DNA from: Planctomycetota bacterium
GTDB lineage: Bacteria > Planctomycetota > Planctomycetia > Isosphaerales > Isosphaeraceae
Reading direction: 5' to 3'
Length of the DNA stretch: 58,721 nt
Assembly (NCBI GenBank): GCA_028291545.1
Contig: JAQGHR010000050.1
Coordinates: 1 to 58,721 of the forward strand
The translations under genes and the position numbers were made by a program. The first letter of the stretch is position 1, and every line of letters starts with the position of its first letter. The notes below the pieces were generated by a model. That model was not told where the DNA came from, searched no databases, and saw only the letters and a list, made by a program, of their open reading frames with translations. Positions 9,225 through 19,700 of this stretch are shown one piece after another.

Positions 9225-10841
9225 TCACGAAGACATGAGCATGTCAGTGGGACTTGCGGCCGTCCCGCCGTCGTGTGCATCCAGACTGGCCTTGGGTCGT
9301 CTCGGCGACCGCCAGCGCGCGGGGATGTCGCCGTTCCAGCGGTCGTAAACGGCGGTGAGGTCGGCCAAGTGATCGCGGGACGCCTGGTCGAACTGGTCGG
9401 ACCGGAATCGCCATTTCCAGTTGCCCACGGCATGGCCGGGGATGTTCATCCGGGCCGAGCCGTCCAGGCCGAGGATGTCTTGCATGGGCACGATGGTGGT
9501 GTCGGCCACCGAGGAGAATTCGACGCGGATCAGGTCCCAATGGATGTGCGCACCGTCCGAGCCCACGAAACGTAAGACGAACGCACGCTCGGACGCGACC
9601 AGCGTCGCGCTCTGGGTGGTGTTGGTCGTCGGTGCCGTGAACCAGCCGACGGTCGTGTCGTTGTCGTGAGTCCCCGTATAGACGACGCAGTGGCCGATGT
9701 ACTTGTAGGGCAGGTATTCATCGGCCATCGGATCATCGCCGAAGGCAAACTGCAAGATGCGCATGCCGGGGAGGTTGAAGGCGTCCCGCAATTCGATCAC
9801 ATCGGGCGTGATGTCCCCCAGGTCCTCGGCCAGCAATGGCAAGCCGCCGAGCCCTTCGCGCAGGGCGGTCAGGAACGCATGGCCGGGCGCCTTCACCCAG
9901 CGACCCGTGGCCGCCGTCGGCGCATCGGCCGGGACGGCCCAGTAGGCGGCAAAGCCCCGGAAATGGTCGAGCCGCACGAGGTCCACCCGCGCGATCGTGC
10001 CCTTCATCCTCTCAATCCACCAGGCGAACCCCTCCGCCTGGTGCGCCGACCATTTGTAGAGCGGGTTGCCCCAGAGCTGGCCGTCCTCGCTGAAGTAGTC
10101 CGGCGGCACGCCTGCGACGACCGTCGGCTTCCCGTTCGCATCCAGCTCGAAAAGATCGGGCCGGGCCCAGACATCCGAGCTATCGCCCGAGACGAAGATC
10201 GGCAAGTCTCCGATCAGTCCTACATTCCTCAGGTGGCAATAGCCGCGAAGCCGCTCCCATTGTTCGTGGAAGAGGAATTGAATGAACTTCGTGCGATGGA
10301 TTTCCTTCGCCATCGACGCCCTCGCCGCTTCCAGCGCCGCCGGTTCCCTGGCGATCAGCTCCGGCTCCCACGCCTCCCAGGGCTTGCCGTCGTGGGCATA
10401 CTTGAGGGCCATATACAGGGCGTAATCGTCGAGCCACGCCGCCGCCGATTTTTGAAACTCGACGAACGCGGGCGGATCGCGCTTGATCCTGGCGAACGCC
10501 CGGAGGAAGAGTGTATGCTTCGCCGCGGAGACGGCGTCGAAGTCCACATGATCGTCGGGCAAGACGGGATAATCCGCCAGGTCCGCCTCGTCCAGCCAGC
10601 CGTCCTCGACCAACCTCTCCGGGCTGATCAGCAGCGCATTGCCCGCATAGCTCGAATGCGACTGATACGGCGAGTTGCCGAACCCCGTCGGCCCCAGCGG
10701 CAGCATCTGCCACCACTTCTGACCCGTCTCCACCACATGATCCACGAACTTCTCGGCCTCCGGGCCGAGGTCTCCGATGCCGAACCGTCCCGGCAGCGAG
10801 GTCGGGTGCAGCAAGATTCCACTCGCTCGGGGCAGCCGCAT
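9225..10841 (-). CDS. malQ: 4-alpha-glucanotransferase (amylomaltase, GH77)
   Basis: Transfers alpha-1,4-glucan segments between maltodextrins in glycogen and maltodextrin turnover, in the cytoplasm. The 538-aa length and the N-terminus (SGILLHPTSLPGRFGIGDLG) are typical of bacterial amylomaltase. Catalytic residues read as Asp292 (RLDHFRG), Glu339 (LAEDLG) and Asp393 (THDNDT), nearly identical in spacing to Thermus MalQ (293/340/395). The ATG at 10841 is chosen because the protein aligns from here and GGAGG lies about 13 nt upstream; the ORF stays open to 10916 but adds non-family sequence. It converges on the histidine kinase gene with only 30 nt between stops. Together with glgB it suggests an alpha-glucan storage pathway split around the nadA and kinase genes. 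Confidence 0.96.
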   Translation of the reverse strand: MRLPRASGILLHPTSLPGRFGIGDLGPEAEKFVDHVVETGQKWWQMLPLGPTGFGNSPYQSHSSYAGNALLISPERLVEDGWLDEADLADYPVLPDDHVDFDAVSAAKHTLFLRAFARIKRDPPAFVEFQKSAAAWLDDYALYMALKYAHDGKPWEAWEPELIAREPAALEAARASMAKEIHRTKFIQFLFHEQWERLRGYCHLRNVGLIGDLPIFVSGDSSDVWARPDLFELDANGKPTVVAGVPPDYFSEDGQLWGNPLYKWSAHQAEGFAWWIERMKGTIARVDLVRLDHFRGFAAYWAVPADAPTAATGRWVKAPGHAFLTALREGLGGLPLLAEDLGDITPDVIELRDAFNLPGMRILQFAFGDDPMADEYLPYKYIGHCVVYTGTHDNDTTVGWFTAPTTNTTQSATLVASERAFVLRFVGSDGAHIHWDLIRVEFSSVADTTIVPMQDILGLDGSARMNIPGHAVGNWKWRFRSDQFDQASRDHLADLTAVYDRWNGDIPARWRSPRRPKASLDAHDGGTAASPTDMLMSS

Positions 10842-10912
10842 GGCGGGGAGTCCTCCGTGGTCCTTGGGCAGTCGATCCAGTCCATTCACTTGGGCGTGCC
10901 AATCGTCGTCGA

Positions 10913-12124
10913 TCACGGCATGGGATGGGCGTTGAAGAGATAGGTATCACCGTGACGGCGAATCGCGGGGAGGCCGATCAGTTCGAGAGAACTCCTCTGA
11001 CCGGTCCAGCGATCGGCGCGGCCGCTGTGAAAAACGGTGAGAAAGTGCGGGCTACAATACCGCGCGGCGATAGCCTCGGCGACCCCGTTCAGGGCGCGAG
11101 CCGCGGGATAGAGCGGAGTCCCTCGCTCCGCCAAGCTCCAGGCCGACAAGTCCACATGCGTCCAATCTCGATTCGAGCCGAACTTGACGACCGAACCGTG
11201 TCGCCGCATCGATTTCGGGCATGCCTCGATCGCGTCGGGATCCACGAGAAGGATCATCCGCTCATTATGGCTGGCATAGAACCCGAAAGAGGGCCAGGTA
11301 TCCCATAGACCCCACCTCTCGCCAAAAGGGAGGATCGCGGCGAGGAGGATCATCGTTCGAGTGGCCTGGCAGAGTCGGCAGCCAACTTCAGACCGGGTGT
11401 CGACCGGCACGCCAACCATCCCAAACAGGAGGAGCAGCTCGACGATGAGCGAGGCGTTCCAGACGAGTACGCCCGTGCTGTGATTCAGGCCCCAGGGGCC
11501 GACGATCGCGAGCAGAGCGGCATGCTGGATCACCGCGCCGACGAGAGCAAATGGTCGCGTTCGGCGGAAGACCAGCCCGATCGCGATCGCGACTTCCCAC
11601 GCCGGCATCGCCAGGGTCGCTCCCACCTGCTGGGAGAGAGGCCAGAGATGGGGTTCGACATGGAACGGTCGCATGGCGACTTCGAGAAACTGATACCCCA
11701 TACCAAATTCAAAACTTCGATCGAATTTTGATAGCCCCGAGTGGAAGTAGAGCGCGATCAAGAACAACCGGCAGAGTCCGATCGCCTCCTCGGTTGGGCA
11801 AGCCGCCAGCGCCAGCCCCATCAACAGAAATTGGTACATCCAGGGCTGGAGCCGGAACTGATCCTCAAGCACCATCCAGGCCGAGATCCCCAGCGCGATC
11901 CACAACGACCGCTTCGGCCACAAACCCGCCGACGCCGAAACCAACGCGACCAGCGATGCTGCGAATCGTACCCACGACGCCCAGACCGGCAGCAGCCGGA
12001 CGCCACCGAGGAACGGCACCTTCGGGAACAGGCCGCCCGAGACCCAGAGCGGCCACGAGAGGGCCATCATCAGGGCGGTCGAAAGACAGAGGACCGCGCG
12101 GAACCCCGTGTGGCTCAACCTCAT
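10913..12124 (-). CDS. Polytopic membrane protein, HTTM/MauE-like
   Basis: A 403-aa integral membrane protein with about eight hydrophobic helices spread over residues 5-270 and a soluble, Trp/Arg-containing C-terminal tail of about 130 residues. The segment LIALYFHSGLSKFD (about residues 140-155) resembles the re-entrant region of HTTM (vitamin-K-carboxylase-like) membrane domains, but I cannot confirm the family. No enzymatic residues can be assigned. Its ATG overlaps the stop of the small upstream gene by 4 nt (ATGA), so the two are probably translated together; malQ follows 71 nt downstream on the same strand and may share the transcript. Function unknown. Confidence 0.75.
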   Translation of the reverse strand: MRLSHTGFRAVLCLSTALMMALSWPLWVSGGLFPKVPFLGGVRLLPVWASWVRFAASLVALVSASAGLWPKRSLWIALGISAWMVLEDQFRLQPWMYQFLLMGLALAACPTEEAIGLCRLFLIALYFHSGLSKFDRSFEFGMGYQFLEVAMRPFHVEPHLWPLSQQVGATLAMPAWEVAIAIGLVFRRTRPFALVGAVIQHAALLAIVGPWGLNHSTGVLVWNASLIVELLLLFGMVGVPVDTRSEVGCRLCQATRTMILLAAILPFGERWGLWDTWPSFGFYASHNERMILLVDPDAIEACPKSMRRHGSVVKFGSNRDWTHVDLSAWSLAERGTPLYPAARALNGVAEAIAARYCSPHFLTVFHSGRADRWTGQRSSLELIGLPAIRRHGDTYLFNAHPMP

Positions 12125-12351
12125 GCTCCGGGCACAAGCGAATACGTGCCAATATATTCTCGCTTGAGCTTGCCGTCCTTCACGAGTTCCTCCCAGACCT
12201 CGGCCGGATGGCCGGAGGGCGGGGTGATGCCCGCGATCGCGGACTTCCTGCCGCCGCCCCGGCTCAGGCCCGATTCTTCATCGAGCCGGGCGAGCTTCAG
12301 CCGCTTCTTGAACGCCTTCAGGGCCTTCCTTCGTTCCTCTTCGCTGGCCAT
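12121..12351 (-). CDS. Small conserved hypothetical protein (76 aa)
   Basis: The likely start is the ATG at 12351, giving MASEEERRKALKAFKKRL..., a very basic N-terminal amphipathic helix, followed by a Gly/Arg-rich GGGRK turn and a short C-terminal domain (HPAEVWEELVKDGKLKREY). The longer in-frame ORF to 12534 is rejected because it runs through the palindromic repeat at 12494-12566. The ATGA overlap with the membrane-protein gene supports it being real. I do not recognise the family; it could be a nucleic-acid-binding or partner peptide. Confidence 0.65.
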   Translation of the reverse strand: MASEEERRKALKAFKKRLKLARLDEESGLSRGGGRKSAIAGITPPSGHPAEVWEELVKDGKLKREYIGTYSLVPGA

Positions 12352-12774
12352 GTTCGATTGCCCCGATGTCGATGAACGGATGTGTCGCAGGTAGGTCCGC
12401 CGTCGCGCCGCGACGCGCAACCCGCTCCACGAATCAACAACGCCCGGGTGCTTATGAGAGTTTCCGAACGATTCCGGAGAGGTTTCCTGCCAAGTAGGTC
12501 CGACTTCAGTCGGTCCTGTAACCTGGAAATACAAGAAGTTTCAGGACCGACCGAAGTCGGACCTACTCGGGGATGACCTCATCGGGACAAATCGGAAACC
12601 TCCATCCGCACCGGCAGGCGGAGAAACGCAACCATCATGTCACGGCGCCAGGGCGAGGTTAGTCGGGACGTAGCGGCGACGCAAGATCCCGCTCGTTCTC
12701 CGGTCCGGTGGCGTCCTGGCGTCGATTGCGATAGGATACCGTCTCGAATTCCCATGCCGCCAGGAGCCTTCGCC
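12352..12774. other. Divergent intergenic region with a family A repeat
   Basis: This is 423 nt between two divergent small genes. It holds the palindromic element at 12494-12566 and otherwise no ORF I would accept. Promoters for both genes should lie here, but I see no convincing -35/-10 pair. Confidence 0.6.
12494..12566. repeat. Family A palindromic repeat, copy 1
   Basis: 25-nt arms at 12494-12518 and 12542-12566 are inverted repeats with one mismatch, separated by 23 nt. Each arm carries its own small palindrome (CCGACTTCAGTCGG on the left), so the element can fold as one long hairpin or two small ones, as REP/BIME elements do. The same arms occur at 39122-39192 and 58642-58712. Confidence 0.9.
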
Positions 12775-13092
12775 GTGTCTCAGTCGACCGCGCCGACCGA
12801 TGTCGATCCGCAACGCAGCCCGACCTATCCCCAGCGCGTACATATCCGCGAGCGGGCCCAGTGGCAAGCGGTCCTGACCTCCTGGGACGAAAAGATCGCC
12901 GCGGCCCGTGGATCGACCAGACTGTCGGGCGAGGAGGCGAACAAACTCTTCGTTCAGATGTCGGGTGCGCGCGATCAACTCGCCGCGGCTGTGAAACGAC
13001 TCCCCATGGAAGTGGGCGACCTGTACGAAGAGGACAAGCACCGCCTGGAAGAAGCCGTGGCCGCGCTCGAAAGATTGATGACGAAAGTCTGA
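12775..13092 (+). CDS. Small helical conserved hypothetical protein (105 aa), GTG start
   Basis: The start is taken as GTG at 12775 because AGGAG sits 8 nt upstream; the ATG at 12754 in the same frame would place that Shine-Dalgarno sequence inside the gene and has none of its own. The product begins (M)SQSTAPTDVDPQ, has a disordered first 25 residues and then two or three long charged helices rich in Arg, Glu and Ala (HIRERAQWQAVLTSWDEKI and EEDKHRLEEAVAALERLM), suggesting a coiled-coil or helical bundle. No signal peptide or catalytic motif. I do not recognise the family. It precedes the giant-protein locus by about 200 nt on the same strand. Confidence 0.65.
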   Translation: MSQSTAPTDVDPQRSPTYPQRVHIRERAQWQAVLTSWDEKIAAARGSTRLSGEEANKLFVQMSGARDQLAAAVKRLPMEVGDLYEEDKHRLEEAVAALERLMTKV

Positions 13093-13160
13093 GAGCCGTG
13101 GTCGTGGGGCTCGCGCGGTTTCCACCCCCTGTCCGATCGTGGCAACCGAGTCCGACGGCG

Positions 13161-13169
13161 TGGTATAAT
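13161..13169 (+). promoter_or_regulatory. Extended -10 promoter upstream of the giant-protein locus
   Basis: TGGTATAAT is a perfect extended -10 (TG-N-TATAAT), a class that works with little or no -35 box; the -35 region at 13140-13145 (TGGCAA) matches only 3 of 6. Transcription would begin near 13176, about 115 nt before the preferred start of the following gene. Confidence 0.5.
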
Positions 13170-13290
13170 AGGGAGGTTCTCCGGCCCGTATGGCCGGGTG
13201 AACCTCATCGATTCCGCCGACCACCCCGGGCTTGCCAGCACGAGCCGGACGGGGTGGGCAGCCACCTCGCATCCGCCAGGGTCGCACACC

Positions 13291-16200
13291 TTGCGCAGAA
13301 TCGTCCGCGGCATGCCCGTGTGGGCTTTGATCCTCGGCTCGTGCGTCGCCATGCCGACGCACGGGGCCGACGACCCGCAGGCCGTGGGGACGAAGGACGA
13401 TGCGCCCGTCTATATCTTCCTCGAAGGCGGAGCCGAGGGGGATCTGGAGGCCGTGCGCAAACGGCTAGCACGTCCCAACTTCGTGATCCTCAGCGGGGCG
13501 AAATACGATGCCCTCAGGGCGCGGGCCAAGGGGCCGGCGATCGCCGTCGAGCCGTTGCGAGGGCTGATCGAGTCCGTGGCCGTCGGCGGCGAGGTCCTGG
13601 ACGATCTGGCGCATCTGACGATCGATTGTGGGATCGCCCTGGTCGGCCCGGACGCGGTCTGGGTGCCGATCCGCCTGGACAAGCTCTATGTCTCGGCCGC
13701 CCGCGAGGGGGATCGCGAATTGCCGATCCGCACGGTGGACGGCTCGTGGCAGGTGCAGCTCAAGGGGGAAGGCGTACATCGGGTCCAGATCACGCTATCG
13801 ACGCCCGTCGTTTCGGTGCCGGGAGACTCTCAGGCGCGGCGGTTGGCCCTGGCGATTCCGGAAGCGGCCTCGACACGAGTCCAGCTCGTCCTGGGATCGT
13901 CGGCACGGGACGTTGTGACGGTCGGGGCGGCGGGGGCGCGAGAACCGCTCCAGGTCGAGCCGATCGAGGCGGGGCAGAGGAATCGGGTCGCGGAGTTTCT
14001 CACGCCCCGCAGGACGCTCGAACTCGCCTGGAAAATCGCGAGCGACCCCGGGGTCGTCGGGCCGCCCCTGGTGACGGCGCAGGGCGAGATCTCGCTGGAA
14101 GTGGAGCGGGGTTCCCTTCGCGCCCGATCGTCGTGGGAAGTCCGGGCCGAGCGCGGCACGGTGCGGAAGCTGGAGCTTCGGGTCGATCCCGCCGACGAGC
14201 TGGTCGGCCTGGAATGCGATGGCCGACCCGTCGCGGGAGACGAGCCTCGCGACGCTGCGTCGGGGACGCTCACCGTACCCTTGATCGAGCCCCTTGGGCC
14301 GGGCGGCTCCGTCCGCCTTGTGGTGACGACACGGCGGGCGCTCGCGCCGGAGACCACCTCGCGAATGACCTACCGGGGCGTGCCTCTGCTGAACGTGGCG
14401 GCGCAAACCGGCGTCCTGGCGATCGCCCAGCCGGGCGGTGATCCCTGGATCAGCGACTCGCCGGGTCGAGGGCTGCGCCAGATCGACCCGAGGAGCGAGT
14501 TGCCCGCCGGTCTGCGGGCGAGGCCGTCGATCATCAAGGCGTACCAGTTCGTCGAGCAACCCTTCGATCTCGGGCTTCAGGTGGACCCCTCGCCACCCTG
14601 GGTTCGCGTCAAGTCGCGGACCACCATCACCGTGGATTCGAACCGGGCGAGGGTGGATTGCTGGCTCGATTACGCGGTCGCGCGCGGCCGGGTGTTCGAG
14701 GTTCAGGTCGCCCTGCCGGAATCGATGACACTCGATCAGGTCGGACCGGAAACCACGGTCGCCGCCTCGGAGCGGCTGGCACGCACCCCGGGCCAGTCAA
14801 GCCGCACTTTGGTGGCCCGGCTCTCGCCGAAAGCCAGCGCGGACGGCGAGTTCTCGATCCATCTGGCGGGATGGCAACCGATCACGCCGGGGACGACCGT
14901 GCCGGTGCTATTGCCCAGCCCGATGGAGGCGCAATCGCGGGGCGGATTGCTCGCGGTCCTGGGTGCCCGGAATATCTCGGTCGAGCTGGGCCGCGATCCG
15001 GCGAGCCCTCCCGGCGACTTTCGCCCGGCGGGCCACGAGCCGCCGGCCGCCTGGGCGTGGCCACCCGAGAGCGAGATCGCCGCGATGCCGCCGGCCCTGT
15101 GGCTGCGACACGACGACGCCCCGGCCTCGATCGCCCTCCAGTTGACCGCGAGGGCTCGGACGGTGCAGGAGGAGACGACGCTCGACGCCCAGATCGACCG
15201 CCGCCGCCTGGAGGTCCGCCAGGAGACAACCCTGCGTGTAAGGTTCGGCTCGCTCGGCAAGCTCGACGTCTCCGTCCCGCCCGAGGCCGAAGGATTCTGG
15301 GACGTGGAGGGCGCCGAGGTCGTCCGCCGCGAACCGATCGGCCCGGACCGCGACGGGTCGGCACGTTACCGGCTCTTCCTCGGCCGCGAGGTCACCGACA
15401 CGGCCCGTCTCCGGTTCCGGATCCGCCGCCCTCTCGCCACGGCGATTGTCGCCAATCGGGCGACTCGTCTCCTGATTCCGTCCATCAAGATTTCCGGGGT
15501 CGAGTCCTCCCCCATGCACGTGCGTGTCGCCGCCGATGAGGGGATCGACCTGGCGGCGGAGGGGAAAGGCTGGCGTGACGTGGCCGAGGACGACGTCTCC
15601 ACGAATCGCGATTCCGGCCCCGCGGCCCGTTTGGAACGAACCGGGACCGGCCCGTCCGCAATCCTGGCCACGGCTCATGCGGTCGCGAGCCTGCCGCGCC
15701 TGGTCGCGTCGCGATTGTGGCTGCGGACGACCCGAGACGCCGACGCCGCGCTGAGGACGACGGCGTTCTATCGACTCGAAACTCACGACGGCGCCCTCGT
15801 CGTATCCCTGCCTGACGGGGCCGAATGGGTCCGGGCGAAGATCGGGACCGAGACACTGGCCGACGTGGAACGCATGGCCCACCCGGTCGATGCGTTTCGC
15901 CTGAAGCTTCCGACCGATTCGGCGGACCCGGTCCTGGTGACCCTGGAATATATCCAGCGCGGCGGGGGTTCCGCCTGGGGCATCCCCCGGTTGCTGGAGG
16001 GCGGCATCGTTCAGGAGACGTACTGGGAGGTGCGTATCCCGTGGAGCCTGGCCCTGACGGGGACGCCCGAGGGGTGGTCGGACGAGAATGATTGGCACTG
16101 GAACGCCTATGCGTTGATGCGACGACCCTCGCTCACTCCGGAGGCTCTGTCCCTGTGGGTGACGGGGGCCTCGCCGAAGGCGCGCATCCCGGCCGATCCC

Positions 16201-16683
16201 GGCCAGGACGGCGCCCACGGCTACCTGTTCGCCCGCGTGGGGAACCCGGCGGATCTGCGGCCGAGGATCGTCTCGCGGGCCGGATTGGTGGGGGGCTGCT
16301 CGGGCGCGGTGCTCGCGATCGGCCTGCTCTTGATGCTGGCACGTCCGTGGGTCCGACTGGCGTGGGTCCTCCTGCCGATCGCGCTGCTCGCAGCGGCGGT
16401 ATCCGTCGCGCCGAGCGTGATCCTGCTTGTGGTTCAATCGTCGACCCTCGGGTGCGTGCTGGTGGTCGTCGCCGCCCTGACTCAGCGATTCGTCGAGCGC
16501 CGCCGGATGATTCCGGCCGGGTTCGCCGAGCCCAGCGGCCTGATCGTCGGCGGCCCTTCGGGCTCGGGTCATGCCGGTCCGGCCGAGGCCGGTTCCGATG
16601 CCTCGACCGTGATCCGTGGCCGATCCGCGACCACGGCCGACCACGTCCCGGCGGTCGTCAGCGAGGGGGTACAAGCGGGCTGA
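13291..16683 (+). CDS. Giant secreted/membrane protein, first of a three-module locus, unknown function
   Basis: About 1130 aa. The TTG at 13291 gives a classical signal peptide (RRIVRG, then a hydrophobic stretch ending ...PTHGADD); GTG 13198 and ATG 13312 are alternatives. A large beta-rich ectodomain follows, without Cys pairs or enzyme motifs, and about 100 residues of C-terminal membrane helices (ALLVGG-like helix pair near 1020-1095) precede a short Arg/Gly-rich tail. Near the N-terminus the pattern V-x-L-x4-YD-x3-A-x2-GP (KYDALRARAKGP) and, later, LELAW match the second half of the next gene's product. A cytoplasmic tail plus large periplasmic domain suggests an envelope structural or transport-coupled role, but no function can be assigned. 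An LGSC sequence could also serve as a weak lipobox. Confidence 0.8.
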   Translation: MRRIVRGMPVWALILGSCVAMPTHGADDPQAVGTKDDAPVYIFLEGGAEGDLEAVRKRLARPNFVILSGAKYDALRARAKGPAIAVEPLRGLIESVAVGGEVLDDLAHLTIDCGIALVGPDAVWVPIRLDKLYVSAAREGDRELPIRTVDGSWQVQLKGEGVHRVQITLSTPVVSVPGDSQARRLALAIPEAASTRVQLVLGSSARDVVTVGAAGAREPLQVEPIEAGQRNRVAEFLTPRRTLELAWKIASDPGVVGPPLVTAQGEISLEVERGSLRARSSWEVRAERGTVRKLELRVDPADELVGLECDGRPVAGDEPRDAASGTLTVPLIEPLGPGGSVRLVVTTRRALAPETTSRMTYRGVPLLNVAAQTGVLAIAQPGGDPWISDSPGRGLRQIDPRSELPAGLRARPSIIKAYQFVEQPFDLGLQVDPSPPWVRVKSRTTITVDSNRARVDCWLDYAVARGRVFEVQVALPESMTLDQVGPETTVAASERLARTPGQSSRTLVARLSPKASADGEFSIHLAGWQPITPGTTVPVLLPSPMEAQSRGGLLAVLGARNISVELGRDPASPPGDFRPAGHEPPAAWAWPPESEIAAMPPALWLRHDDAPASIALQLTARARTVQEETTLDAQIDRRRLEVRQETTLRVRFGSLGKLDVSVPPEAEGFWDVEGAEVVRREPIGPDRDGSARYRLFLGREVTDTARLRFRIRRPLATAIVANRATRLLIPSIKISGVESSPMHVRVAADEGIDLAAEGKGWRDVAEDDVSTNRDSGPAARLERTGTGPSAILATAHAVASLPRLVASRLWLRTTRDADAALRTTAFYRLETHDGALVVSLPDGAEWVRAKIGTETLADVERMAHPVDAFRLKLPTDSADPVLVTLEYIQRGGGSAWGIPRLLEGGIVQETYWEVRIPWSLALTGTPEGWSDENDWHWNAYALMRRPSLTPEALSLWVTGASPKARIPADPGQDGAHGYLFARVGNPADLRPRIVSRAGLVGGCSGAVLAIGLLLMLARPWVRLAWVLLPIALLAAAVSVAPSVILLVVQSSTLGCVLVVVAALTQRFVERRRMIPAGFAEPSGLIVGGPSGSGHAGPAEAGSDASTVIRGRSATTADHVPAVVSEGVQAG

Positions 16684-16752
16684 GCGGAGCGATCCCGCTT
16701 CCGGAAAATGAACGCCGAGACACGGCCCTGCTTTCTCCCCAACGAGTCCCCG

Positions 16753-19700
16753 ATGCCCCGCCCTCGCCAGCTCTCACCGACGGCCCTCGTCGCCCTCATG
16801 CTGGTGGCAACCGCGAGTGCCGCAGATCGCCCCGAGGTCGTGCAGGTTCGTGTCCCGGAGGAGAAGGTCCGCTCGTTCTTTCCGGCGGGCACGGAGCTGC
16901 GGGTCCTGCCGATGCAGGATTTCGAGACGCTTCTCAAGTCCGTTCGCGAGGCCGAGCGCCCAGGTGGCCGGGCGGACGGGTCCCCGCGCCTGCTTCGCGC
17001 CAAGCACGAGGCGCGCTGGGAAGACGGGACTCTCATTGGCCGGAGCGAATTCCTGACGGAGACCTCGCCCAATCCGGCGAGCACCGTGATCCTCGACCCC
17101 TGGTCGCCCGCCCTCGACGGCGAGACGACCTCGAAAGAGGTAGTTCGCGTCGGCCCCGATCATCGACTCGGCCTTCAGGCGGTGGGCACGGTCCCGAAGA
17201 CGCTGAGCCTCTCCTGGGAGCAGCGCGCGAAGGCGGGCTCCGAGGGTCGTGGATTCGTCCTCGCCCTGCCCGCGATCGCCGCCTGCCGGCTCACGCTCGA
17301 CTTGCCCGTCGCGCTCGTGCCGGAGATTGCCGGGACCCTGCGCCAGGGACCGGCCCCCGGGTCGACTCCCGACCGCCGCGCCTGGCGGTTCGACGGACCG
17401 GGCGGGTCGTGGCGGATTCGCCTTCAGGCCCCGCGCGACCCGGAGGGTCCGGCCAGCCCGGTCTGGGTGTCCGGCACGACACGCATCGACGCATCCGATA
17501 CGCCTGCGCGGTGGTCGCTGGACTGGTCGGTCGATCCCGGCCCGAGCGGCCCGCGGCGCTTCGGCGTCGCGCTCGATCCCGGGCTGGACCTGATCGATGT
17601 GACCGGGCCCAGGGTTGCCTCGTTCCGATCCGAGCCGAGTCGCGACGGGCCGGGGACGACCGTGACGGTTCGCCTGGATGACGGCGCGACCGGCCCGACT
17701 CCGGTCACCATTCGAGCGCTGGTCCGTATGCCCGACGACGGTCCCTGGCGCGTGCCGTCGGCCCGCCCGATCGGAGCCGTCTGGACGGGCGGTCGCACGC
17801 TGGTTCATCTCGGCCCGGCGCTGGTCGTTTCCGGGTGTAACCCCCTGGGTGCTCGCCAGGTCACGCCAACCGCCCAGGAACGGGAGTTCGTCGCGGCCAG
17901 ACCGGGGCTGGTGCTGGCGTTTCAGGGCACGTCGCCGACCTCGCCGGCCGAGTTATTGCTGCGACGCTCGCCGACCGACAGCTCGGCCGAGGTCAAGGGC
18001 CGGCTCGTGCTCTCGGCGCGCGAGTCCGCGCGACTCGAGGCCGAGATCACCTGGCGGGTCGATCGCGGGCGTCTGTCCACGCTCGCCGCCGACCTGCCCG
18101 TGGGGTGGACTCCGGAGCGAGCCCAGATTCGCGGCCTCGCGCAGGCCACGGCCTGGCATGCCGAGACGCGGCCGGGCGGAGGCGCTCGCCTGGTCGCTCA
18201 TCTCCCGCCGTCCCACGACCCGAGCGTGCCGGTCACGCTCGACGTCGCGGCCGTGGCCGTCGCCGGAGAGCGGCGGGGTCCTCTGGAACTGCCTCGAATC
18301 GTCCCCATCGGCGTGCGCGTGGCCGACGAGGTCTGGCTCGTCCGGGCCGAGACCGGCATGACGGTTTCGCCACGGAAGGCCCGCGGACTGGTGTGGTTGG
18401 ACCCGACCTCCGCCGTCGCCGAGCCTTCGAAGGGTCCCCCGCGCCCGCCCGGAACGCGCCTGGTGCTGGCCTGGCGATGGACGGCGGCCGACGGCCGGGG
18501 TGTGCTCGACCGGGTCGCTGCGTCCGCCCCGCGCGCGGCGGAGGCGTGGACCGTCGCCACCGTATTCGCGGACCGGTTGAGACTCGACCATTTTCTCGAC
18601 CTCGGCAGCGGCGACCCCGAGCGAAACGAGCTCTTCGTCGCCTTCACCGGGGACGACAACACACCCGCGCCCCGCTGGGACGTGCAGGGCCATCCCGAAA
18701 GAATCGTCGAGACCACTCCGATCCCCCCGGCCGACCGCGCGGCGGCTGGGCTGCCGTTGCGGGGGACCGCCTGGAAGCTCGTCCTGGCTCGCGGCGTCCG
18801 GGATCGGATGGTGCTTCACGCCAGAATGGAGCGGGCCTGGTCCGGCGCCGGGACCGTCCCGCTGATTGTCCTGCCCGAGCGCGATCTCATGAGGGCCTCG
18901 CTGCTGGTTTCCGTCGATCGCGGCCTTCGTGCCGAGACGGTGGCGCCGGGCTTGACCGTGCTCGACCCGGCCTGGGCCTGGAACGCGTTTGACCAGGTTG
19001 TCGCGCCGGTGGAGAAGGCGGAGGCCCCCCGGTCGCATCTCCGGCCCTTGCAGGCGTTCGGCTACGGATCGGGTTCGTCGTCGCCTCGTCTCACGTCGGA
19101 GACGCTGCCGGCGGCCGCGCCCGGCGGGCTCGTTCAGGATGCGATTCTGACGACTCGGACCGACCCGAGCGGCCGGGCCTGGTGCCACCTCGCGCTGCGG
19201 ATCGTTCCCGGGCCGGATCGCATGATCGAGGTCACCCTTCCGGAGGGAGTCGCTCTCGAACGAGCCCAGATCGAGGGCCGTCCCGCGATCCCGATCCGGA
19301 CCGATCGCGGGCTCCGATTCGCGCTGCCCGCGCCGGCTCTTTCCCAGCCGACGGTCGAGCTGGACCTGGACTATCTCACCACGCGCGGCGATGGTCGACT
19401 GATCCGGCCGAACCGCCCGGTCATCTCGCTTCCCTGCCTCGCATTCTCCTGGGACGTGGAGGTGCCGCCATCCCGCGAGGTCGCGAACATTCCTCCCGTC
19501 CTGCGAGACGCCGGCCTGGTGTCGAGCGAGACGTCGGTCCTGCGCCCGAGCATGGCGTGGACAGGCTCACCCGTCGCGCCCGAGGATACCGCCGCGATTC
19601 GCGAGATCAACGAGCGGATCACCCACGAATCGCCCGAGGATCGGACCCTGGGGGAGTGGTTGACACGTCTCGACGGCGGCCACGCGCCGATCCTCGTGGA

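Noticed and set aside
12352..12534. N-terminal extension of the 76-aa protein
   Set aside because: Residues such as GPTEVGPT come from the family A repeat, not from a protein family.
12861..14441. 526-aa plus-strand open frame
   Set aside because: It overlaps two better genes in another frame and is made almost only of Arg, Gly and Pro.
14908..16674. 588-aa minus-strand open frame
   Set aside because: It is antisense to the first giant protein, which has a signal peptide and coherent membrane helices; this frame is low-complexity.
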